Shown in pieces: positions 55,010-64,000 of a stretch of 64,000 nt of DNA. This DNA is from Branchiostoma floridae (taxonomy: Eukaryota; Chordata; Leptocardii; Amphioxiformes; Branchiostomatidae), in contig NC_049996.1 of assembly GCF_000003815.2 (NCBI RefSeq), forward strand, positions 8,040,012 to 8,104,011, written 5' to 3'. The notes beneath the pieces are model-generated. The model saw only the letters and a program-made list of their open reading frames with translations, made no database searches and had not been told where the DNA came from. The position numbers were made by a program, and so were the translations under genes. Position 1 is the stretch's first letter; each line of letters opens with the position of its first letter.

Positions 55010-55660
55010 TTGGCTAACTGAGGCTACAAAGGCCCGCAAAGAACTACCCAACGCCGATGAGACGGGTTTAGATCTGTTAGGAAATATCTCTTAAAGTCAT
55101 CGTGCCCAGTACGAGTAAGAAGGTTTCCTTCACGAAGAGTGGGACGTCGAGATCACGTGTCCGCACTGATGTGTGTGTCGACGGCGGCGGGGCAGACAGT
55201 ACCCCCTATGATCATTTTCCGAGAGGCAGCAATACAGAGGGAGGACCAGCAAAGGTTATCTACGGCTTCTCGGATTCCGGTTTCATAGATTAATTCTTAT
55301 TTGAGAAGTGGTTCACGAGAAGTGTTTCTCTCACACTGCCACAAAGGCCGACGAGTTGTTCTGACTGTTGACCTTCATTACCTCCATTTTACCTTGATGA
55401 CTTAGAAGTCGCTTTTGCCAACAACCTGGCTATTACTGGTCTGCCACCACACAATTTCTGCAACTGCTTGATGTTGGGATTTTCCCAACACTTAAGCAGA
55501 AGTTGGCCATTAGACTCGAGGTCATACAGGCGGCTAATTCGCATTTCCATGTGACTAAGAGAAACGCCAATACCTGTAACACGGTATATGACAACACAGT
55601 CACCCCATCACTTGTCAAAACTTATTTCCAGAAAAGTCGTTTCTTCCCACTTTAGATGAG
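55010..55660 (+). pseudogene. pogo-like (DDE_1) transposase relic A
   Basis: Successive pieces in changing frames match the DDE_1 domain: NADETGLDLL (first catalytic Asp), VPSTSKKVSFTKSGTSRSR, SALMCVSTAAGQTVPPMIIF, AKVIYGFSDSGFID, then ITGLPPHNFCNCLMLGFSQH, where LPPHTTHxxQPLDVGxF is expected, and LKQKLAIRLEVIQAANSHFH. The second Asp (DGHxSH) region is lost. There are several frameshifts. The end (TPSLVKTYFQKSRFFPL) stops at 55,655. Confidence 0.8.
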
Positions 55661-57000
55661 GAGGCTTCTGATGGCCGTTGAATTAAGATGTCCTGACGGA
55701 TCGGCAATCAGCGGAGAGATCTCTTTTATCAGTTATTCACCACAGTCGTCGTCTTCTACTACCTTTTCTTGCCCAACCGGTCAGACATCCTGCACAACAT
55801 GCCAACCGCATCAGATTCCTCTGATACAGCGTCTTGTCCCACCAGCGTTACAAAAGATTTTCTTCTCCATCATTACACCCAAGTCCTCTGCCTCCAATTC
55901 AAGGAACAGGCTCAGGGGTAGGGTGTGTATACACGTAACTAATAGTTAGGGCGCTAGATTTACAAACTTCGAGTGAGCTATTAGCTACCCTAAATGGCAA
56001 AATAAACTTTGTAAGGAAATGTTGCTTGACTAAGTCTTATTAAACAGAACCAATTTTATTCATTAAATCGGCGCATTAGTAACATAGTATGGATAAAAAG
56101 CGAAGCAACTGGGAGTGTCTGTGGCCTGTGGTTATGTCATTTCATCACTGCAGTACGGCTTTTTTGGATCCTACGGTAAGAGTAAAAATTAGTAATGAGA
56201 ATAAGAGTAAAAAGAAATGTGGACGAATATTAAGCAAGGACACATTGATTGTGCTATATTGTAAATTTTACAGAGTGCAATTATTACAATAGTACAATTA
56301 TTATTTAAGCATCAAAGAGATAAGCGACCTTATTGTAGACTACATTTACCTTGACACATAAGACAAGTCAAGTCATACAGTGGTACCGGTTGCATATGGC
56401 AACTACAAGCTAATTCATTTTAAGAGCATGACTGTATAACATTCCATCACCAACATCTTTGACATAGGATGACTACCTACAATGTGAAAAAGGTACATGG
56501 TGGACGGTGACATAGGAGGGAGAAAGATTCTACGATGGACCCTCTCACTCTGACAGCCTTTTAATCTGTACCTGCAAAAATGCATTGACAGCATGAGAAG
56601 TCAATTGATAGCCACCTTAAAAAAGAATGGCAACAGTACTTTAAAGAAAAAAAAAACTGCTATATCTCTGAAGAATGTCTACCTCAATGATAAAACTCTC
56701 GACAAGAACCTGTAAGGTATCAACTTCACAGACTACATATCTCCAGATAAGAGCACAGAAAATACCGCCAACACCGACGTGAAGTGTACAGAAGCCTCTA
56801 GGAAGGAATCTTCAGTGCATGGAGGGAATTTAAAAATGGGCGCCAACGCACGGCGAGGGACTTGCTGGCTCTCTGCTCCGGGCTGTATGGGCCAACTATC
56901 AAACATGAAGCCAAGTCAGGCTGATTGGTGAGTATGTATGTGTGGTCTTTCATCTGCCTGACGCGGCCGATTTCGGAAAACAGCCCGCCGAGTTAACCTG
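55660..57000. other. Stretch without a recognised gene
   Basis: The frame at 55,656-55,949 is Ser-rich with no motif. A possible short exon (MGQLSNMKPSQADW, then the donor GTGAGTATG) ends at about 56,929. Confidence 0.3.
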
Positions 57001-57009
57001 ACGCTCAAC

Positions 57010-57645
57010 ATGTTGGCCAGCGAGAAAAGGTACAAGTACGAAAGACATTTTTCATTTTCAGCCTGGCAGTCGCTGACTGACAAAGGACGTTGCCAACATA
57101 CTTTTAAAAACTCTAGAGGATGTGAGAAGGCACAACACCGTCCATTCGTCCAATTGTGGCCGAAACCACTTAAGCAGGTTAATACTAATGAGAAACACAC
57201 AGACAACGTTACTGAAACTGCAAGAACACTTTATTCCTCCATCAACAAAGACTTTCAATCGAAATACAAGGTTAATTTTGGTGAATCATTAACTAAAGTT
57301 CAGGCTTCTCTCGAATTAAAAAAAATCAAGAGCAGTGAAACAAAAAGAAAAGACCGAGACATTCTGAAAAAAGTATAAAGCAGCAAATGAAAAGAAATGG
57401 GCAGAAACAGAGGCACAAAATCTTCTGTGCGCGCGACAAACTTTCAAAAAAAGACAGGAGAGAAGAATGAATCAGTTCTTTGAAACACCGGAAGAAGCTT
57501 CAAAGCGTTTCAAGAAAAGGAAGGCAGAAGAAAACGCAGGACGTAAAAAGGCCAAGAAGCATGCCCCAGACTGGCAAAATCTGACTTTTAATAAGTCTCG
57601 TCTACTGAACCATATGTTAACTCGTTGCCAAATGGGAGCAAGGTA
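57010..57645 (+). pseudogene. Lys-rich reading frame with one frameshift
   Basis: The frame from 57,010 reads RHFSFSAWQSLTDKGRCQHT, then long basic helices (LELKKIKSSETKRKDRDILK) and breaks in an A-run at about 57,370. The next frame continues in the same style (YKAANEKKWAETEAQNLLCA, EEASKRFKKRKAEENAGRKK, HAPDWQNLTFNKSRLL). Together this is about 210 codons. The smooth continuation suggests a one-base slip in the homopolymer. The family is unknown. Given the neighbours, an accessory transposon protein is plausible. Confidence 0.4.
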
Positions 57646-57649
57646 TTTA

Positions 57650-58700
57650 TCAGAAGTTCCAAACAGAACAGTAGTTACATTCTGTCAGAAATTAAACCAG
57701 TTGCTTCTACCTTGTTTTGATAAAGCCATTCCCTGTTTGCACTATTCCAAAGTTTGTAAAGTTACAGACTGTATGTTTCAAATGTATGTTCATTTTAGTA
57801 CATTCCTTTCTTTCATTAATTGGTTCATAAATGTGTTAATGTTACATCAGTTATCATTAAAAAGACTGATCATACACAGCGCACAGAACCAATTTTGAAA
57901 GTAAAATCTTAAGCAAGTCAATCAGTTTTTAACATTCTTTTAACAGTTACATATGATGCTTTAAACACAATACACAGCAAATATTCAGCCAAAGTAAAAG
58001 CCAACACTTATCAAGTACACAGTTGCAAAAAAATCATCAATCCCTGTACAAGATATGTGTACAAAGAAGTTATTACTGCATAAATCTTCAAATATGATTG
58101 TGAACATATTTCGTACATCCTTGCCATTATCACAGAACCCTGTTTTTAGTGTGATTCTGTATGAAACACCCGGTCTGCACTATACGTACGGGAAGTGGTA
58201 CAGTCCGCACAAGATATCACGTTACCGATATCTCCCGCCTTAAAATTCCACGTCTGGGTCCTTCCACGCCTCTGTCTCCCTTTGCCATGTGGAGGACAGT
58301 CTGTTTTCTGTCATCTATACAAGGCTGGCCTGTTTTTGAGCCTATTGTGGCCTATTCCTGAGCTCATTTGTGCCGACCACTTGTGTTTTGTACGTAACGG
58401 CATTTCATATTAATTCGTCATCATATTAATTCGTCACTTTTCAACACTCCCTGCCAATAAAATTTTAGTGCACATATGCAAGGACCTGTGATTGCATCTA
58501 AGTACCAAGTTGATATACAATATTAAAATGTGCAATTTTGAAGTAACTAAGTTTATGTGTTGCAACGACGACGTCATGAAGTAACCGGCCCGATTTTATC
58601 ACCTAGAGTCGGGTGTGGGAGGGCGGGCAGTCGCCACATTGTTAAGATTTTCTCCTTTACATTGTCATATTCTGTTCTCATTTCCTACAACATATGGATG
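57650..58700. other. Spacer
   Basis: No motif; AT-rich frames only. Confidence 0.35.
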
Positions 58701-58726
58701 CCGGCGGGGGGGGCTTTCTTGAGTCT

Positions 58727-59455
58727 AAAGGCCAAGTTTGGTGAAGTTGTGCAATACCTCGGTGTAGCAAAACCCAATTTCATTGTGACAAAATCATCAT
58801 TCTCCCGTATTTACCAAGTCGTTAGGGATGAAGGCCGGACAGCGGCAGCAGTTAAGCGTGGATTTCGAAACACGGGCATATTTCCTGTAGATCAAAAAAA
58901 AAATGATCAGAAATGGATTCAGATGAACAACCAGCCGGGAGAAAAGGAAGAGCACAGTAGCACCAATGATGACACCCGGGCCTGCGACCTTTTACAGGAA
59001 GGGTCGAAGGAGGAAGACAATCCACCTCAGGAAGGACGGGAACTACTAGTACTAGATATTGAGAGGGAAATGTTGATGCTGGCTGAAGAGGTCGCATGTT
59101 CCACCACCAAGACGCCTACAGTGAACAAAAGGAAAATGATGCTCAACACTAACAATCCATCTTGCCCCTCATGCGGTATAGCCAAGGCACCAGCAAACCC
59201 ACTAGTTGAAGCAGGTATCATTCCTGCCTACATGACCGACATTATGACACCCATCAAAGAGTCTAAGTCACGTCTGACCAGAAGAGTGCGGCCAAAGGCT
59301 ATCGTGTTTGATCAGAACTACCTAAACACCCTAAAAAAAAGAGGCAGAAGAGAAGGAGAAAGAGAAAGAGCGGCAGATGGCATCGAAGAAAAAGGAATGT
59401 GAAGAGAAGAAGAAGGAGAGACAGATAGCATTGGAGAAGCAGGAGCGTCAACAAC
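58727..59455 (+). pseudogene. pogo-like (DDE_1) transposase C-terminus, relic B
   Basis: After an acceptor-like TCTAAAG the plus strand reads PNFIVTKSSFSRIYQVVRDE, then VKRGFRNTGIFPVDQKK, the standard sequence after the DDE domain of pogo/jerky-type transposases. A linker with a CPSCGIA motif and VRPKAIVFDQNYLNTLKK follows. In the A8 run at 59,333-59,340 the frame shifts from a short random tail to a charged helix (KEAEEKEKEKERQMASKKKE) that runs to about 59,450. The catalytic domain is missing. It could be the end of the same element as relic A, split by later insertions, or a different copy. Confidence 0.7.
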
Positions 59456-59459
59456 AGAT

Positions 59460-59970
59460 CAGGTGGCAACTTTCGCATTCCTATTGGTGGTTTTTCCCTA
59501 AAGGTTAACCAATCAGTCAAGAACTACAACATGAATATTAAGTAACCAACTAAAACATGAATATTTATTAGTAGCCAACTTCCCATGCAGACGTACGAGT
59601 GGTCAGCTAGCTCGACTAATCTACTATCCGATCCGGGCCAGACCTATTTGGGAAAATTTCATTTGTGTACCGCTCCGTCTTGAATGTCACAAGACGATCG
59701 ATTATCATAGAGAGGAATGTGATACACAATATAATTTACTGATCTAATTTCAGTAACGCTGTGGCATGTATCTTTTGAACTTGACTAACTATGCGGTGTG
59801 TAACGTTGTTAGTTCAGTAAAGATCGTAGATGTCTGTTGTTACAAAATATCTAATGTTAACTAAAGTAACTTTTCCTTATACGTGTTAGGATCAAGACTT
59901 TGTACATGGGTCATGGGCATGTTACTTTGTCTACGTGTAGAGCAGTGTTGATTTCGGTGTAACATCGACT
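59460..59970. other. Spacer
   Basis: No gene or repeat recognised. Confidence 0.35.
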
Positions 59971-59972
59971 AT

Positions 59973-60175
59973 CATAATTCCGCCAGGTGCCATAATACCG
60001 CCACCTCAAAAAATCGTTAGTATGGAGGTTTTCCCAAGATTGTCTTCAACACCGAATGTTGAATATCCTAAATGTAATACACAATTCAGATATCTAGGTG
60101 TTGAAAACAATCTTGAGAAGGCCTCTGTAACAACGTTTTTGAGGTGGCGGTATAATGACACCTGGTGGAATTATG
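59973..60175. mobile_element. Foldback MITE, 203 bp
   Basis: The ends (CATAATTCCGCCAGGTG and the complement of CACCTGGTGGAATTATG) and the next 25 bp pair almost perfectly, and inner parts (AAGATTGTCTTCAACACC and GGTGTTGAAAACAATCTT) pair as well, leaving only a small unpaired centre. The whole element is therefore a near-perfect hairpin. It encodes nothing. Confidence 0.85.
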
Positions 60176-60179
60176 CGAA

Positions 60180-61220
60180 TGTATGTTACTTAGATAGTCT
60201 TGGATAGTCGGATTTGTAGCATTTATATTAGAATGGAACTCAGTTTCTATTGTTTTCTGTTCTTGTCCATGCTTAGCTTTTTGAATAAAGAAAAAATGTC
60301 CACGATCTGCTTGTCAGTCTTTGTTTGTCTTTTCATTCTCATTCCAGATTCTGCCAAGTAGCAAACTAATAGGTCCTGGAATAGTGTTGGCCACCACACA
60401 TAGTTTGCAAGTTAGCAATTGATGTATTCAGATTAATTACACTCACCTGTGTTACAGGTGCATGATGAACATAATTTACCCAAATGGTCTTTTTGATATC
60501 AAAACCACGAGTGAAATATGCATTTTGTATAGGTACTGTAAAAATTTCGTGGGGTGTAGGGGGGCTGGGGTGACAAGAGGTTTGAACAACAATACTATTG
60601 GTTTCCATTCAATATTAAACCTTGTATTGAGGGGAGGGCTAGAAGAGGTCTGGGAAATTGTGGGAAAATGAACATATAATGAGTAAATTTAATTTTGTTT
60701 GTATTTATTTTGTATAAGTCTCCCATAATGCGACATCGTGTCACGTGACGTCTTGCGGCACAGCCTGGCGTGGCCAGACTAGCCTTGAGGGCACCGCGGA
60801 GGGCCCTATTTTTTTGAGACACTAAATTCCCAGACAGAGAACTAGTGATCTCCTAAGCCATAGGACAGCTCAGCTCAGCGGTCCAAGGCTCGCAGTGCCA
60901 TTCCAGAACAAGCATGGAATGACATTACCTCACAACACTCGTGTCTGAGACCTAGAGAAACTCCGTATAGCTTTTACTTGTGGTCCAAGAACTGGAAGGA
61001 AAGAGCAATTCCTGCTTATTCATGTAGTTTTTCTCTTATATAATTAAAGTATGAAATACACGCAGTTCGACCCGTTCATTATATAATTTCTCGTTCTCTT
61101 TGAAGATATAGAATTGGTGTTTTCATCATATATTTTATTTCCTTCTGGAGCTTTTTGTGCACATGGCTACCTGGGTAAATTATAATTTGCCGATACACCT
61201 TAAATGATTATGTGCACCTG
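60180..61220. other. Spacer
   Basis: No supported gene. 60,720-60,830 is GC-richer, with a CACGTGAC box at about 60,742. Confidence 0.35.
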
Positions 61221-61224
61221 TTGG

Positions 61225-61615
61225 TACCAGGTGATGAAACTTGAGATGACCTAATTATGATGTTATTTCTAAATGTCCATTCAACCAAACCGAAAGAATC
61301 ATTCTGTTTGAAGAAGTCACAAAGACTTATCCCAACTTCCCCACATTGACAGATGAACAGAAAACCACTTTTCTCTTGAAATCGCGGAAACCTACACATT
61401 TTAGAAAAAAATTTCGTCTCACTCTGCTTCCAAAAAAGAAGTCAAACCAACCTGTTTAGAAATAGCCAACACTAGTATTAGAGTAGAATTTTGTTTATAA
61501 CTGCCCATTGTTACTTGTATAATGTATACATCTACTATGTTTATACCATGTACTTGCAATTAGCCCTCGGGCACGAACTTGCAAATAAACTTCTTTTCTT
61601 TTCTTTTCTTTTTTT
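61225..61615 (+). mobile_element. 5'-truncated LINE 3' end, same family as 14.5-15.7 kb
   Basis: The plus strand reads CPFNQTERIILFEEVTKTYP, then DEQKTTFLLKSRKP, matching VERNRLFQTIATISPSF and RQKTTFLLKSQNP of the 15.5-kb copy. The untranslated end AATTAGCCCTCGGGCACG, then AATAAACTT, also matches, and a (TTTTC)n tail of about 25 bases closes the insertion. Confidence 0.8.
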
Positions 61616-61813
61616 ATTAAACTGCGGTACCGGTGTTTTCCTAATTACACTCCATACCTCCAAGTGCCAGCTCTTCTTCTACAATCATTATGACATGGGA
61701 TAGACTCAGGCTACTTCTTTAGCTCAAACAGCTAGATGTAAGTTTCACAGAAGCTAATGATATCCCAACGCAATTTTTTTTCAGTAATGACAACAGCAGG
61801 GACTTATTATAAT

Positions 61814-62012
61814 ACTGTAAATGCATGGGATTTAATTTCGCGGTAGCGGGAAAAAGGAATTTTCGCAGTGGTTTTAAGTTCGCGGTAACACCATAGACTG
61901 CAGTCTAATACCAGTGTAGAAAAATGTTCCCGGTGGTTTTAAGTTCGCGGTAAAGTGGTCATCGTGAAAACCGCGAACATTAATCCACCGCGAACATTTC
62001 TGCATTTACAGT
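61814..62012. mobile_element. MITE with ACTGTAAATGCA termini, 199 bp
   Basis: The terminal inverted repeats ACTGTAAATGCA and TGCATTTACAGT enclose several copies of the word TTCGCGGTAA or its complement (TTTTAAGTTCGCGGTAA twice; ACCGCGAACATT and CACCGCGAACATT on the right). It is non-coding. No clear target duplication was found. Confidence 0.8.
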
Positions 62013-63460
62013 GAATACATTGCAAACATTTCCCCCCATACATAGTAAACCCTACAAGGCAGATTCAACTGCAAATATTTCCCCTTTAGAGCAATTTCAA
62101 AAATACACAAGTGACAGGCAAATAAGACAAATTAAGCATGGAAGGTTTTACCTAAACAATCTTTATTGGTCAACTCTAACACATAACAATTCCTTTTAAA
62201 AAATACAATCTCCTATATTGCAAGGCAGCCATAGTTTCTCTCTCGCACACAGCGTGGCATTGCGAAAACCGCCATGAGGAAATGACCAGCATACAACCCG
62301 CATCCCCATGTCTAACACATTAGCAGTATTATTATCATCATATAACATGGTACAAAAACAGCCGGCAAGCCAGGGCCGAACAAAATATAAAATCTACTGA
62401 AGCCCGGCCCTGGCTTTAGCGAGGAACGAGAATAAATCACACGTACGTACGCTACGATTCTTACGAGGTCAAAAGTTTCGTCCTGAGGGCGACAGCGCTT
62501 CCAAAACAATTCTGCTGCGCGACAATCAAGAGCTAAAAGTTTGCGAACACTGCTGACATTCAGTACTTACAAGTTTTTCTACTCCAACTGCTGATGCCAC
62601 AAAAAATGCATGTAACAATTGTTTTGACTCTAGGTTAATATGTCCAAGTACCACACTTAAAAATACCTCCTTAGTTCAACAAGATCTACAACAATAATAC
62701 CCTTCTTCAAGTTTTTCTTTGACAGGCTTTCTTATAGGTTCTTCATCAAGAATTACATTTCATCTGCGCTACTTGCTGCTAGTTCTTTGGTCAATGCATT
62801 TCTACAAATTGTAGTACAATTATTTTTAAACACAGGCTCAATGGTTTGCCAGACTAACTAGTGATGTACATACCAATTTTACAAGTCAATGTGAAACGTA
62901 AGTACATTTGAACTGTATGATAAAAAAGCTGACATTACAATTCTAACAGTTCCTGCTGCAAGCAGACTACTTTATAACATCTCTTTAAAGTCAAGATGAC
63001 ATCTATTTTTAACTTGAAAGTTCACCTGTGTTGGCACCACCAAAGTTCAGTAACCTCAGAAGTTTCATAACACGTACATTTTCAGTCATCCTGACATTCA
63101 TCAGGACTTCTACACTAACGGAGAGGGGCTTTGTGGATTTTTTTACCCTGGCCCAGAGGTTTTCTTCTCCAGGCTTCGACGCTAGGTTTGGTTGCTTGAT
63201 GTCAGTATTCCTGGGAGATAGTGCGCATAATATACACGTTCTGAAAATAGTAAGGGGGTGGTTGGTTAATTTGTGTGTATATATTTATATATTGTTTTTT
63301 TTCTATCTATTTATAAGCTAAGTTAATTTATTTATTTTATTTACCTGATCAGTCATTGCCAAGGTATGCTGGTGTTTCGAAGCACCAGGTCTTCAGCTTA
63401 GCAAAGACCTCCCCTGGGGAGCACACTGTATGCATTGCTGACAGGAGTGAAAAATTATTA
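62013..63460. other. Spacer, possibly the 3' region of a minus-strand transcript
   Basis: A minus-strand AATAAA lies at about 62,165. The frame at 62,312-62,509 (minus) has no motif, and AGCCAGGGCCG/CGGCCCTGGCT at 62,367-62,415 could form a short hairpin. No exon is supported. Confidence 0.3.
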
Positions 63461-63808
63461 AGTGTTTGGGAAACTTGCTCTGATGTAGTGGGTGTGCTGT
63501 ATATATATGTCAATGTGAACATGATTTAAGTGTAGAGGTCTTAAGTGTGAAAAATTGACCGCATGAAATTTAAAGTGTGACGTACCGTGTAAAATTCTGG
63601 CTAAGTGTTTGAGTATTCAGTGTAGTTGTGGGTAAAGGTCTGAAATGGAATGAGTGTCCTGCAAGGGTAAAACTATTCTAAGTGTTTTGAGTAGCTCTTC
63701 TGATGTGCTGTATGAGTCAATGTGAACATTTAAGTGTGGAGGTCCTAAGAGTAGGAAAGCGACTGCATGAAGGTGTGACGTACCGTGTAAAATCCTGGCT
63801 AAGTGATT
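63460..63808. repeat. Imperfect tandem duplication, 198-bp offset
   Basis: GTGTGACGTACCGTGTAAAA occurs at 63,575 and 63,773, and the preceding 100 bp align as well (CAATGTGAACAT, then TTAAGTGT, then GAGGTC). Two units of about 130-150 bp result. Confidence 0.8.
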
Positions 63809-64000
63809 GAGGATGCCTTTATCCACCCGATTTTCAAAAAAGGGGATAGGAGCGACCCTTCGAACTACAGGCCTGTTCCTTAACCAGTGTTTGTTGCAAA
63901 CTTCTAGAGCACATGATGTATTCAGCTACCATGAAGCATTTAGAGGAACATAACATCTTATTGCCAACACAACATGGGTTCAGGACCAATCATTCCTGCG
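63806..64000 (+). mobile_element. Reverse transcriptase fragment of a CR1/L2/Jockey-like LINE, runs off the end
   Basis: The plus strand reads FIHPIFKKGDRSDPSNYRPV, then, one base shifted, LTSVCCKLLEHMMYSATMKH and ILLPTQHGFRTNHSC. These are reverse transcriptase motifs 1 and 2 (PIFKKGDxxxPxNYRPVSLTS and QHGFRxxxS). A single-base deletion in GTTCCTTAACC accounts for the frame change. The catalytic part would lie beyond 64,000. Confidence 0.85.

Noticed and set aside
62367-62415. Short inverted repeat AGCCAGGGCCG/CGGCCCTGGCT as a regulatory hairpin
   Set aside because: The arms are only 11 bp with a 27-base loop, easily expected by chance in 64 kb.
63028-63321. Open frame ending in a hydrophobic tail
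   Set aside because: The Phe/Ile-rich end comes from a T-rich run; there is no motif or splice signal.
1-64000. tRNA and rRNA genes
   Set aside because: I looked for the T-loop word GGTTCGAATCC and acceptor-stem pairing and found no convincing cloverleaf, and no rRNA-like conserved core. A covariance-model search would be needed to exclude degenerate copies.

Overview
This is a stretch of animal nuclear DNA. It has AT-rich spacers, GT/AG-bounded exons with short introns, two 100-base assembly gaps (414-513 and 1801-1900), and nothing bacterial. The mix of mobile elements (CR1/L2-like and RTE-like LINEs, pogo, piggyBac, MULE, a CACTA-like element, many foldback MITEs) and the short 3' tails of the LINEs suggest an invertebrate deuterostome, most likely a lancelet (Branchiostoma). 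That placement is inferred from style, not from a diagnostic gene. No complete, recognisable conserved host gene lies in the window.

Left part (1-25 kb). A dispersed repeat at about 0.94-1.2 kb recurs, rearranged, at 20.3-20.9 kb. A 466-bp inverted-repeat element with iterated terminal motifs lies at 3.36-3.83 kb. Minus-strand exons of an unidentified gene family lie at 4.6-6.3 kb, with a relative at 18.3-19.1 kb. A 22-unit, 27-bp minisatellite with an exact 270-bp higher-order period fills 6407-7000. A small two-exon minus-strand gene model sits at 7.7-8.06 kb. A 5'-truncated CR1/L2-like LINE (9.1-10.05 kb) and another LINE 3' end (14.5-15.75 kb) follow. The one large intact gene is an RTE-like retrotransposon ORF of 1018 codons on the minus strand (22,002-25,058), with endonuclease and reverse transcriptase domains and a TAAG-type tail.

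Middle part (26-48 kb). This is a patchwork of local duplications, mostly with minus-strand exons. Blocks near 26-30 kb recur at 31-32.4, 39.7, 43.7-44.8 and 47.4 kb. A piggyBac-like transposase C-terminus followed by an RCC1-like repeat exon occurs twice (34.6-36.5 and 37.4-39.4 kb), with a third RCC1 copy at 41.4-41.7 kb. A perfect 30-bp inverted repeat with a 4-base loop sits at 33,778-33,841.

Right part (49-64 kb). Here dead transposons cluster: a DDE_Tnp_4-like relic (50.1-50.7 kb), a 2.73-kb CACTA-like element with matched ends (51,176-53,907), a MULE transposase relic (54.1-54.8 kb), pogo-like relics (55.0-55.65 and 58.7-59.45 kb), a lysine-rich reading frame (57.0-57.65 kb), foldback MITEs (59.97 and 61.81 kb), a LINE 3' end (61.2-61.6 kb), and a reverse transcriptase fragment running off the end (63.8-64.0 kb).

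The genes do not form a pathway. The window reads as a repeat-rich region in which a few short host-like exons survive among transposon copies and local duplications.
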